Assembly (NCBI RefSeq): GCF_024397895.1 | Contig: NZ_CP073346.1 | Coordinates: 4,526,001-4,590,000, forward strand | Direction: 5' to 3' | Source of the DNA: Pseudomonas benzenivorans | Lineage (GTDB): Bacteria; Pseudomonadota; Gammaproteobacteria; Pseudomonadales; Pseudomonadaceae | DNA length: 64,000 nucleotides | Shown: piece by piece, positions 1 to 7,904 of the stretch | Numbering within the stretch: the first letter of the stretch is position 1 | How the letters are laid out: each line of letters begins with the position of its first letter | Position numbers and translations under genes: made by a program | The notes under the pieces: model-generated | What the model was told of the DNA's origin: nothing | What the model saw: only the letters and a program-made list of their open reading frames with translations | Databases searched by the model: none

Positions 1-1
1 G

Positions 2-442
2 CAGCGTACTCACCAGGTGCAGGCCGAGGGCGTGGATGACATGACCTGGCAGCAGGCGTTGAAGATCGGTTGCGCCCAGTGCCTGGCGATGATTCCGGGG
101 ACTTCCCGCTCCGGTGCGACCATCATCGGCGGCCTGTTGTTCGGCCTGTCCCGCAAGGCGGCGACCGAGTTTTCCTTCTTTCTGGCGATGCCGACCATGG
201 TCGGCGCCGCGGCATATTCCGGCTACAAGTACCGGGACCTGTTCCAGCCAGCCGATCTGCCGGTGTTCGCCATCGGCTTCGTCACCTCGTTCATCTTCGC
301 CATGATCGCCGTGCGCGCACTGTTGCGATTTATCGGTAACCACGGCTACGGGGCCTTCGCCTGGTATCGGATCCTGTTCGGCCTGTTGATCCTCGCCACC
401 TGGCAGCTGGGGCTGATCGACTGGAGCACCGCTGCAAGCTGA
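2..442 (+). CDS. uppP: Undecaprenyl-diphosphatase UppP/BacA (5' end outside window)
   Basis: This is the C-terminal part of the integral membrane phosphatase that recycles undecaprenyl pyrophosphate to the monophosphate lipid carrier for peptidoglycan synthesis. The reading frame is open from the first bases of the window, so the start lies to the left. The family phosphate-binding motif PGTSRSG is visible at about bases 95-115, followed by [17 protein letters not shown] and three to four hydrophobic segments that match the end of the family. It ends with a normal stop and is followed by a gene on the opposite strand. Only the loss of the N-terminus limits the call. Confidence 0.93.
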   Translation, partial: QRTHQVQAEGVDDMTWQQALKIGCAQCLAMIPGTSRSGATIIGGLLFGLSRKAATEFSFFLAMPTMVGAAAYSGYKYRDLFQPADLPVFAIGFVTSFIFAMIAVRALLRFIGNHGYGAFAWYRILFGLLILATWQLGLIDWSTAAS

Positions 443-481
443 GCCCAAGGCCTCGGCAGTCGGCCAGGGCCTTGCCCGGCC

Positions 482-835
482 TCAGTCGTCGAGCAACAGG
501 CCCAGCTGCTGGCGTTTGGGTAGCCGGCGCACGACCAGCTGATGGGAGCGGGTCAGTAGCTGGCGTAGTTCGGCGTCGCCCATAGGCAGCTGCGCGCAGC
601 TCATGCTGATCCAGTGGGCCCGCGCCAGATAGGGCGCCGGCCGAATGCCCGGGCGATCGACGTAGCCGAGGAACAGGTCGTCGTCCACCTTGAAGGCCAG
701 GTTATGGCCAAGGAAGTTGAGCACGGCGAACATCTTGTTGCCGGCCACGGAAAACACCTGGTTGTTACCCCACTTGAAGTCCTCGCGGGCGCCAGGGAGT
801 TCAAGGCAGAAACGGGCTATTTCATCCTGGGTCAT
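482..835 (-). CDS. MmcQ/YjbR family protein
   Basis: This is a 117-residue protein with the MmcQ/YjbR (DUF419) pattern: an N-terminal helix (FCLELPGAREDFKWG), then F-V-GNKMFAVL, then VDRPGIRPAPYLARAHWISM. Proteins of this family have a CyaY-like or double-wing DNA-binding fold. Their function is not established. Length is typical of the family. It stands alone between convergent uppP and nadE. The 140 bases between it and nadE hold no gene, only a short run of GCCGTC repeats. Confidence 0.8.
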   Translation of the reverse strand: MTQDEIARFCLELPGAREDFKWGNNQVFSVAGNKMFAVLNFLGHNLAFKVDDDLFLGYVDRPGIRPAPYLARAHWISMSCAQLPMGDAELRQLLTRSHQLVVRRLPKRQQLGLLLDD

Positions 836-976
836 GTCGCCTCAGCCAGCTGACGGTTCTTCAGCAAACCTAGCAGGCTGAGGCGTAGCCGGCGAGCCGG
901 GGCGCGGCCGTCGCCGTCGCCGTCGCTGTCTCTCGGCTCAAGCGCCTGGGTTGCCGCCACCGCACCGCTGAGTCGT

Positions 977-1786
977 TCAGGGCGTGTAGGGCAGGGTGCG
1001 TTTGTGCTCGGTTCTGCGGTACGTCTGGATGATTCGCTGTTCGGCTTCTTCGGCTACGGTGCGACCGAGCAGAAAGTCATCGATCTGTTCATAGGTGCAG
1101 CCGTAGGCCTTTTCGTCGGGTTTGCCGGGCTCGAGTTCTTCCAGGTCGGCGGTGGGGGTCTTGTACACCAGTTGTTCCGGCGCACCCAGTAGCGTGGCGA
1201 TCCGGCGTACCTGGCCCTTGACCAGGCCGGTCAGGGGGGCGAGGTCGCAGGCGCCATCGCCGAACTTGGTGAAAAATCCCATGAGTGCCTCGGCCGCATG
1301 GTCGGTGCCAACCACCAGGCCGCTGTTGTAATTGGCCAGGGCGTACTGCGCGATCATGCGGGCCCGTGCCTTGATGTTGCCTTTGACGAAATCGTTCTTG
1401 GTGGGGCTGTCGGCCGGTTGCAGGGCGTTCATCAAACCGTCGACACAGGCCGCAATGTTGACCGTCTCGATGCGGTCGGGGTTGATGACCCGCAGGGACA
1501 ACTGGGCATCGACCTCGTCCTGCTGCTCACGGTAGGGCAGGCGGACGGCGATGAACTCCGCCTGCTGCCCCTCGGCGCGCAGTTCGCTGACCGCTCTCTG
1601 GCAGAGCAAACCGGCCGTCAGGGAATCGACGCCGCCGCTGATGCCAAGGACCAGGGTGCTGCAGCCGGACGCCGCAAGCCTGTCCTTGATGAAGGTCAGG
1701 CGACGCTCGATTTCCGCGGCGAACTCCTCCGCGGTAGCAAGCGGACGCACACCCAGTGCGCTGCTGATGGTTTGCTGCATGGTCAT
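977..1786 (-). CDS. nadE: Ammonia-dependent NAD(+) synthetase NadE
   Basis: The protein makes NAD from deamido-NAD, ATP and ammonia, the last step of NAD biosynthesis, in the cytoplasm. The PP-loop motif [13 protein letters not shown] is near residues 45-57 and the family block [20 protein letters not shown] lies around residues 160-180. There is no N-terminal glutaminase domain, so ammonia is the expected nitrogen donor. The frame stays open to 1873, but the ATG at 1786 has a GAGGAG ribosome site seven bases upstream and gives 269 residues, close to family length, so I chose it. An in-frame ATG at 1780 is the alternative. Confidence 0.93.
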   Translation of the reverse strand: MTMQQTISSALGVRPLATAEEFAAEIERRLTFIKDRLAASGCSTLVLGISGGVDSLTAGLLCQRAVSELRAEGQQAEFIAVRLPYREQQDEVDAQLSLRVINPDRIETVNIAACVDGLMNALQPADSPTKNDFVKGNIKARARMIAQYALANYNSGLVVGTDHAAEALMGFFTKFGDGACDLAPLTGLVKGQVRRIATLLGAPEQLVYKTPTADLEELEPGKPDEKAYGCTYEQIDDFLLGRTVAEEAEQRIIQTYRRTEHKRTLPYTP

Positions 1787-1964
1787 GGCAAGGCTCCTCG
1801 ATCGCCGGTACGGTCTGCATTCTTGCGTAGCGTCAAAAGGGCGAATTGTTACAGCGGTCCCCTGGGAGCACAACGTCTGTGTGCCTGATATTGAGCGGTA
1901 GGCACCAGGCCGGCGGCGCAGGCATTAGGCCATGCTCCCCCGTCGAACTTCGCGCGGGCGGCGC

Positions 1965-2001
1965 AAAAAAATGCCCGCATCGATTGATGCAGGCATTTTC
2001 G
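1965..2001 (-). terminator. Intrinsic terminator after cysH
   Basis: A hairpin with arms AAAATGCC/GGCATTTT is extended by a second pairing (CGCATC/GATGCA) around a short loop. Read on the minus strand it is followed by a run of seven T. It begins 36 bases past the cysH stop. The rest of 1787-2036 shows no gene. Confidence 0.8.
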
Positions 2002-2036
2002 TCATGGCGAGCGTCACGTCGGCGCCTGGTCGGCAA

Positions 2037-2771
2037 TCACTCCTTGGCGATCAGGTTGCCGGCATGCAGCCCGCATTCCTTCTGCGTGGCTTCCTCCCAC
2101 CACCAGCGCCCTTCACGCTCATGCTGGTTGGGCAGGACCGGGCGGGTGCAGGGTTCGCAGCCGATGCTGATGAAGCCGCGCTCGTGCAGGCTGTTGTAGG
2201 GCAGCTCGAGCATGCGGATATAGGCCCAGACATCCTCGCTGCTCATCTGCGCCAGGGGGTTGAACTTGTACAGCGGCTTGTCCGGGGTGGAGAAGGCGCC
2301 ATCGATCTCCAGCACGGCGACCTGGCTGCGGGTGCCGGGGCTCTGGTCGCGGCGCTGGCCGGTGGCCCAGGCCTTGACCGTGGCCAGCTTGCGGCGCAGC
2401 GGGGCGATCTTGCGGATGCCGCAGCACTCCTCGTGGCCGTCCTTGTAGAAGCTGAACAGGCCCTTTTCCTTGACCATCGCCTCCAGAGCCTTGGCCTCGG
2501 GCGACAATACTTCGATGGCGATGCCGTAGTGTTCGCGCACCTGGTCGATGAAACGGTAGGTCTCCGGATGCAGCCGGCCGGTGTCGAGGCTGAAGACCTT
2601 GACCTGCTTGTTGAGCTTCCAGGCCATGTCCACCAGCACGACGTCCTCGGCGCCGCTGAAGGAGATCCACAGCTCATCGCCGAAGTGCTCGAAGGCGAGT
2701 TTGAGAATGTCCTGGGGCGACTTGTTCGCATAGGTCGCGGCCAGTTCGGCTACATCGAAGGGATGGCTCAT
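2037..2771 (-). CDS. cysH: Adenylyl-sulfate (APS) reductase CysH, 4Fe-4S type
   Basis: This enzyme reduces activated sulfate to sulfite in assimilatory sulfate reduction. The PP-loop-like region [13 protein letters not shown] sits near residues 36-48. The paired cysteines CC-GIRK near residue 112 and C-EPC near residues 203-206 are the iron-sulfur ligands that mark the APS-using bacterial type rather than PAPS reductases of the E. coli kind. The C-terminal ECGLH motif with the catalytic cysteine is intact. The start at 2771 follows an AGGA site. The frame is open to 2849, but the extra N-terminus is not typical of the family. 244 residues. Confidence 0.94.
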   Translation of the reverse strand: MSHPFDVAELAATYANKSPQDILKLAFEHFGDELWISFSGAEDVVLVDMAWKLNKQVKVFSLDTGRLHPETYRFIDQVREHYGIAIEVLSPEAKALEAMVKEKGLFSFYKDGHEECCGIRKIAPLRRKLATVKAWATGQRRDQSPGTRSQVAVLEIDGAFSTPDKPLYKFNPLAQMSSEDVWAYIRMLELPYNSLHERGFISIGCEPCTRPVLPNQHEREGRWWWEEATQKECGLHAGNLIAKE

Positions 2772-3015
2772 CGGGCTAGATTCCTGGTTGTGGTCGCTGC
2801 AGCGGGGGAGACTCGGCTTGTTTGTGGCAAGCCGGTGCATTCTGTACACGCCCGCCGGCGCTCTGTGCCGGGGATGGTAGCAAAAAGGCGTTATGCGGCT
2901 AAATAATCAAATCCCATGTCGACCACTGCATTTGAATATAAGAGGCCGCGTTGCGCGGGCACTGCGGGAGCGGCTAGAGTGCCGCCTTCATTCAAGCCCA
3001 AGCTAGGAGTGTGCC

Positions 3016-3633
3016 GTGGAAATCGCTTGTCTCGACCTGGAAGGCGTACTGGTTCCGGAAATCTGGATTGCCTTTGCGGAAAAAACCGGCATCGAAGCGC
3101 TGAAGGCGACCACCCGGGACATTCCCGACTACGACGTGCTGATGCAGCAGCGCCTGCGCATCCTCGACGAGCATGGCCTGAAGCTGGCGGACATCCAGGA
3201 GGTGATCGCCACTCTCAAGCCGCTGGAGGGGGCCGTGGAGTTCATCGACTGGCTGCGCGAACGCTTCCAGGTGGTGATTCTCTCCGACACCTTCTATGAG
3301 TTCTCCCAGCCGCTGATGCGCCAGCTGGGTTTTCCAACCCTGCTGTGCCACAAGCTGATCACCGACGACAGCGGCCGCGTGGTCAGCTACCAGCTGCGCC
3401 AGAAGGACCCCAAGCGTCAGTCGGTGATCGCTTTCAAGAGTCTCTACTACCGGGTGATTGCCGCAGGTGATTCGTACAACGACACCACCATGCTCAGCGA
3501 GGCCCATGCCGGCATCCTGTTCCATGCGCCGGACAATGTGATTCGCGAGTTTCCGCAGTTTCCCGCGGTCCACAGCTTTGACGAACTCAAGCGCGAGTTC
3601 CTCAAGGCGTCCAATCGGCCGCTGAGCCTGTAA
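3016..3633 (+). CDS. thrH: Phosphoserine phosphatase/homoserine phosphotransferase ThrH
   Basis: This is a 205-residue HAD-superfamily enzyme. ThrH from Pseudomonas dephosphorylates phosphoserine and can pass the phosphate to homoserine. Motif I is seen as CLDLEGVL at residues 4-11 (a DxE variant typical of ThrH), motif II as VILSDT near residue 88, and motif IV as AAGDSYNDTTM near residue 153. The start is a GTG at 3016 with TAGGAG seven bases upstream. It stands alone and converges on pabB across a shared terminator. Confidence 0.93.
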   Translation: MEIACLDLEGVLVPEIWIAFAEKTGIEALKATTRDIPDYDVLMQQRLRILDEHGLKLADIQEVIATLKPLEGAVEFIDWLRERFQVVILSDTFYEFSQPLMRQLGFPTLLCHKLITDDSGRVVSYQLRQKDPKRQSVIAFKSLYYRVIAAGDSYNDTTMLSEAHAGILFHAPDNVIREFPQFPAVHSFDELKREFLKASNRPLSL

Positions 3634-3646
3634 GCGCCTGCCGCTA

Positions 3647-3676
3647 GAAAAAAGCCCGCGATTGCGGGCCTTTTTC
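3647..3676. terminator. Bidirectional terminator between thrH and pabB
   Basis: The hairpin GCCCGC-GATT-GCGGGC is flanked by an A-run on the left and a T-run on the right, so it can stop transcription from both convergent genes. It lies 14 bases after the thrH stop and next to the pabB stop. Confidence 0.88.
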
Positions 3677-3677
3677 G

Positions 3678-5024
3678 TCAGTGGCAGAACTGCTCCAGAG
3701 TCTCCAGGAGCACCTTCACCTTGGTGATCGACTCCTGGTATTCGGCCTGCCAATTGGAGTCCGCGACTATCCCGCCGCCGCCCCAGCAGCAGATCTGCCC
3801 ATCCTTGGCCAGCAGGCTGCGGATGGCGATCGAGCTGTCCATTTCCCCGCGAACGTCCAGGTAGAGCAGCGAGCCGCAGTAAAGTGCGCGGCGGGTGGGT
3901 TCCAGCTCGTCGATGATCTGCATCGCGCGAATCTTCGGCGCGCCGGTGATCGAGCCGCCAGGAAAGCTGCCGGCGATCAGGTCAAGGGCATCCTTGTCCG
4001 CGGCCAGCTCGCCGGTCACCGCGCTGACCAGGTGGTGGACGTTGGGGTAGCTCTCCAGGGCGAACAGCTCTGGTACGCGCACCGAGCCGGTACGGCAACT
4101 GCGGCCCAGGTCGTTGCGCAGCAGGTCGACGATCATCAGGTTCTCGGCGCGGTCTTTCAGGCTGCTCATCAGGGCCTCTGCCTGGGCGGCGTCCTGCCGC
4201 GGGTCTTCATCCCGTGGCCGTGTGCCCTTGATCGGCCGGGTCTCGACCAGGCCCTGGCTGACGCGCATGAAGCGCTCCGGCGACAGGCTGATGATCGCCC
4301 CGCCCGGCAGGGTTTGGTAGCCGGCGAAGGGCGTCGGGCAGGCGCCGCGCAGCGCCCGGTAGGCGCTCCAGGGATCACCCCGGTAGTGGCTGCGAAAGCG
4401 CTGGGCAAAGTTCACCTGGTAGCAGTCTCCGGCCTGGATATAGGCCTGGATACGCTCGATGGCCTGGCGATAGCCAGTCTCGTCAAGGTCGGCCTGGAAG
4501 GGGCCGAGCAGCTCGAAGGCGGGCGCCTCTTCGGTGGTCACGGATTCGAACAGGGCGATCAGGCGCACACGCTCTTCAGTCGCCAGGGATGGATGAAACA
4601 GCAGCTGCGTGGTCGCCCGCTGGTGATCGCTGATCAGGGCCCAGGCGTAGAGGCCGAAGCGGGCATCTCCCAGCCCGAGGTCGTCGACCGCCTGCGCGGG
4701 CAGTTTTTCCAGGCGACGACCGAAGTCATAGCCCAGATAGCCGATCAGTCCGCCGGCGAATGGCAGGGGGCAGTCGCTGGGCGGCTCGGCGCTGCCGAGC
4801 CCGGCCAATCCATCGCGCAGGCGCTGCAGGAAGTCAGCGGCCGGCTCGTCGGGTGACGGGGCGAACTCGGCCGATGGCCAGGCGCTGATGAGGTCATAGC
4901 GTCCGCGCTGCGCCGCCGGACGTCCGGCGTCGAGCAAGACCGCGCCCGGGGCCAGGCGGACGGCGGCGAAATAGTCGGCAGGGTCGGCGCGATAGGGCAG
5001 GGGGTGAACGAGACAAGTAGACAT
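3678..5024 (-). CDS. pabB: Aminodeoxychorismate synthase component I PabB
   Basis: A member of the chorismate-utilising enzyme family that makes 4-amino-4-deoxychorismate for folate. The C-terminal chorismate-binding domain shows SPERFMRV, ETRPIKGTRPR, ENLMIVDLLRNDLGR, YPNVHHLVS, FPGGSITGAPK and the late CWGGGGIVADS, in family order. The N-terminal part carries the weaker anthranilate-synthase-I-like half. PIKGT, with lysine in the position that separates aminodeoxychorismate from anthranilate synthases, supports PabB over TrpE. The 448-residue start at 5024 begins MSTCLVHPLPYRA. No strong ribosome site precedes it, so the open frame to 5078 cannot be fully excluded. Confidence 0.93.
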   Translation of the reverse strand: MSTCLVHPLPYRADPADYFAAVRLAPGAVLLDAGRPAAQRGRYDLISAWPSAEFAPSPDEPAADFLQRLRDGLAGLGSAEPPSDCPLPFAGGLIGYLGYDFGRRLEKLPAQAVDDLGLGDARFGLYAWALISDHQRATTQLLFHPSLATEERVRLIALFESVTTEEAPAFELLGPFQADLDETGYRQAIERIQAYIQAGDCYQVNFAQRFRSHYRGDPWSAYRALRGACPTPFAGYQTLPGGAIISLSPERFMRVSQGLVETRPIKGTRPRDEDPRQDAAQAEALMSSLKDRAENLMIVDLLRNDLGRSCRTGSVRVPELFALESYPNVHHLVSAVTGELAADKDALDLIAGSFPGGSITGAPKIRAMQIIDELEPTRRALYCGSLLYLDVRGEMDSSIAIRSLLAKDGQICCWGGGGIVADSNWQAEYQESITKVKVLLETLEQFCH

Positions 5025-5189
5025 TCGAGGTATTCGGACAAGCGCGGACGCCGATTGTAGAACGCCGTCACCATTCATCCTAGGGTTTGCGCGTAGGTTT
5101 GCTCGGCCGGTCTCTGCTGATTAGTATGGCCGGTCGGCAAATAACAGGCACGATAGTGCCAGATTATGACCAGTCAAGGGATCAAAGCC

Positions 5190-7904
5190 ATGGAGTCGAC
5201 GCTCGATCCTGCCGCCGAGAGCCTGCTGCGTTCGAGGCTCTGCGCGCCGGAAGGGGCCATCGATCTATTCCCCAGGCCGCGGATCGAGGCGACCCTGTTG
5301 GCGCATCCCCAGGCCCGGGTTTTGCTGTTCTCGGCGCCGGCCGGCTTCGGCAAGACCTGCGCCCTGGGGGTTCTGGCGCAGCAGCGCGCGCAGGCCGGGT
5401 ATGCGGTGGCCTGGCTGTCGCTGGACGCCGGGGACGACGAACCCTCTCGGTTCTTCCTGCACCTGATCGAGGTCCTCGCCAGGCAGGTCCCGGGGCTCGG
5501 CAGCCAGGCCCGTGACTACCTGCAGAACGCCATGGGCGTGCCGGTGGCCGCGCTCATGGAAATCGTGCTGGCGGACCTGGCGCAGGTGCACAGGCCCCTG
5601 CTGCTGGTGCTGGACGACCTGCACCTGATCCAGCATGCCGAGCTGCTGGCGGCGCTCAAGCGCTTGATCAGGTATGCGCCCGAGGGCTTCGTGCTGGCCT
5701 TGGCGAGCCGCTCGCAACCGGCGCTCGGCCTGGCGACCCTGCGCGCCAAGGGCCTGCTGGTGGAGTTTGGCGAGCGTGATCTGCGTCTGAGCCAGGCGGA
5801 AACCCGCGACTATCTGGCGCGCCATGGCCTGCAGCTGGAGGCCGCGGCATTCGCTGCCCTGTACCGTCACACCGAGGGCTGGATGGTCGGCGTGCACCTG
5901 GCCAGTCTCTGGTTGCGTCATCAGCCCCAGGCCTGGCAGCAACTGGCCGGGCTGGGTCCCGGCCAGGCAAGCGTCGGCGACTACCTGCTGCACCGCGTGT
6001 TCGAGCAGTTGCCGGAGGCGCAGCAGGGCCTGCTGGAGACCCTGGGCGTCGCCCAGCAGCTCTGCGGTGATCTGGCCAACGCCCTGACCGGGCGCCAGGA
6101 TGGCCAGCAGCAGCTGGAGACGCTGGAGGCCATGCAGCTGTTCCTGTTGCCGCTCGATCGCGAGCGCCGTTGGTATCGTTTCCACAACCTGTTCGCCGAG
6201 TTCCTTCGCGGGCGTCTGCGCGGGCGCGCGCCCGAGCGATGCAGGCAGCTGCACTTCAGGGCGAGCCTGTGGTTCGCCAATCACCGTATGCAGATCCTGG
6301 CGATCGAACATGCCAGCCTGGCCGAAGACCCGCGGATGCTCGCCGCACTGGTGGATGGTTGCGGCCTGGAGCTGATCAATCGCGGTCAGCTGCACCTGAT
6401 CCATCGGTGGCGTCAGCGTGTGCCGGACGAGATCGCCGCGGAATTTCCGATGCTGGTGCTGGCCGATGTCTGGACCCGTGCCGCCGAGCTGGGGCTGGCC
6501 GAGGCCAACCGTATGCTGGACGCGCAGTTGCGGCGCTGGGACCCGGCGGGCGGCCCCGCGGCGCTCAACGACAGACTGCTGGCGACCCTGACGATCAAGG
6601 CGCTGATCGCCCTGCAGAAGGACGACCTGCCTGGCTGTGCGGCCCTGGCGCACAGGGTCGAGCTGCAGCTGGGGCAGCACGCCGCCTTCCTCGAAGTGGC
6701 GATGCTGATCGTCGGCGCGCTGGCCAACGTGATGCTGGGGCTGGCCGAAGTCGCCCGCCGCCAGCTGGCCCTGGCGCAGCAGCGGCATCAGTTCTTGCAA
6801 GGGCATTACCTGGCCATGCAGATGGCCCACGTGGAAGTCCTTCTGTGCCTGGAGCAGGGGCAGGTCAAGCGGGCTGAGCGGCTGTTCGCGCAGCTGCGTG
6901 CGCGGACCATGCCCTGCTTCGCGCCAGACTCCCGCGCACTGGCGCTGCCGACCATCAGCCAGGCGCTGATCGACTACCGCCAGGGGCGCCTGGAAGGCGT
7001 CGAGGAACGCTTGCGCTGGGCCTTGGCGACAGTCGACGTGATCAATCCGCTCGACCTGTACGCCCAGGGCATGCTGTGCCTGGCCCAGACCCAGAGGGCC
7101 CTGGCCAAGCCGAAGGAAGCCTTCGCCACCCTGAGGCAGATGCAAGACCTGGCAATGGGCAGCCAGGCATGGCGCTTCTATGCCCAGGCAGCCAGCGAGG
7201 AGGTGGCGCAGCTGCTCCAGGAGCCCGCTGGCGATCGTCTCAAGCGCGCCGAGCAGCGTTACCAGAGTATCGACTGGAGCGGGCTGGCCGAGCACTACCG
7301 GCACATGGGCTGCAATCCGGTGCTCTGGGGTCAGGGGCTGACCCGCATCCGCCTGTTGCAGGCGCGCGCGCACTACAGCGAGGCGCTGCACGAGATCAGC
7401 CAGCTGCGCCGCCTGCTGCGAGACGACTGGCACGGCACGCAACGCCTGCGGCTCGACCTGCTGACCGCGCTCAGCCATCAGCACCTGGGCTATCAGGGGC
7501 GTGCGCAGTGCTTGCTGGACCAATGTCTGCTGGGTGCCGAACACGAGGGATTGCGCAGCCTGTTCATCGAGGAGGGGGCGCCGGCGCAAGCGCTGCTGCT
7601 GCAGCACGAGGCGGCGGAGCGACAACCGGCCTTGCAGGGCTTTATCCGCTCGATCCTGGCGCTCTGGGTGGGGCAGGTCGGCCATCAGAGTCCGCCCCCC
7701 CTCGCGGAGGGCTTGACCGAGCGCGAGGACGAGATCGTCCAGCTGGCGGCAGAGGGCCTGTCCAATGTCGCCATCGGCGAGCGCCTGGCCCTGGCCCTGG
7801 GCACCGTCAAATGGCACCTGCACAACATCTACGAGAAGCTCGGGGTACGGAACCGCACCCAGGCGGTTCGTCGAGCCCAGGAACTGGGGCTGGTCGGCTC
7901 ATGA
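5190..7904 (+). CDS. Large ATP-binding LuxR-family (MalT-like/LAL) regulator, first of a pair
   Basis: This is a 904-residue STAND-type transcription regulator. It has a Walker A motif (APAGFGKT, about residues 50-57), a Walker B motif (LLLVLDD, about 137-143), a long helical-repeat sensor region, and a C-terminal LuxR helix-turn-helix with LTEREDEIVQLAAEGLSN and GTVKWHLHNIYEKLGVRNR, about residues 838-900. Such proteins bind ATP, oligomerise on an inducer and activate promoters. The inducer here is not known. I chose ATG 5190 because AAGGGA lies eight bases upstream. ATG 5166 has no ribosome site. The stop overlaps the start of the next regulator by ATGA, so the two are probably translationally coupled. 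No obvious target gene is adjacent. Confidence 0.88.
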   Translation: MESTLDPAAESLLRSRLCAPEGAIDLFPRPRIEATLLAHPQARVLLFSAPAGFGKTCALGVLAQQRAQAGYAVAWLSLDAGDDEPSRFFLHLIEVLARQVPGLGSQARDYLQNAMGVPVAALMEIVLADLAQVHRPLLLVLDDLHLIQHAELLAALKRLIRYAPEGFVLALASRSQPALGLATLRAKGLLVEFGERDLRLSQAETRDYLARHGLQLEAAAFAALYRHTEGWMVGVHLASLWLRHQPQAWQQLAGLGPGQASVGDYLLHRVFEQLPEAQQGLLETLGVAQQLCGDLANALTGRQDGQQQLETLEAMQLFLLPLDRERRWYRFHNLFAEFLRGRLRGRAPERCRQLHFRASLWFANHRMQILAIEHASLAEDPRMLAALVDGCGLELINRGQLHLIHRWRQRVPDEIAAEFPMLVLADVWTRAAELGLAEANRMLDAQLRRWDPAGGPAALNDRLLATLTIKALIALQKDDLPGCAALAHRVELQLGQHAAFLEVAMLIVGALANVMLGLAEVARRQLALAQQRHQFLQGHYLAMQMAHVEVLLCLEQGQVKRAERLFAQLRARTMPCFAPDSRALALPTISQALIDYRQGRLEGVEERLRWALATVDVINPLDLYAQGMLCLAQTQRALAKPKEAFATLRQMQDLAMGSQAWRFYAQAASEEVAQLLQEPAGDRLKRAEQRYQSIDWSGLAEHYRHMGCNPVLWGQGLTRIRLLQARAHYSEALHEISQLRRLLRDDWHGTQRLRLDLLTALSHQHLGYQGRAQCLLDQCLLGAEHEGLRSLFIEEGAPAQALLLQHEAAERQPALQGFIRSILALWVGQVGHQSPPPLAEGLTEREDEIVQLAAEGLSNVAIGERLALALGTVKWHLHNIYEKLGVRNRTQAVRRAQELGLVGS

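Noticed and set aside
905..935. Short GCCGTC tandem repeat before nadE, considered as a regulatory repeat
   Set aside because: Only about four imperfect units in a GC-rich gap. No link to a promoter or structure could be supported.
5265..7823. An 852-codon open frame on the minus strand, opposite the first LuxR-type regulator
   Set aside because: It mirrors a real gene with clear motifs, is rich in Gln, Arg, His and Leu as expected of an antisense frame in GC-rich DNA, and has no recognisable domain or ribosome site.
7076..7900. N-terminal extension of the second LuxR-type regulator
   Set aside because: The extension is an out-of-frame reading of the first regulator. The ATG at 7901 with an ATGA overlap gives the usual domain start.
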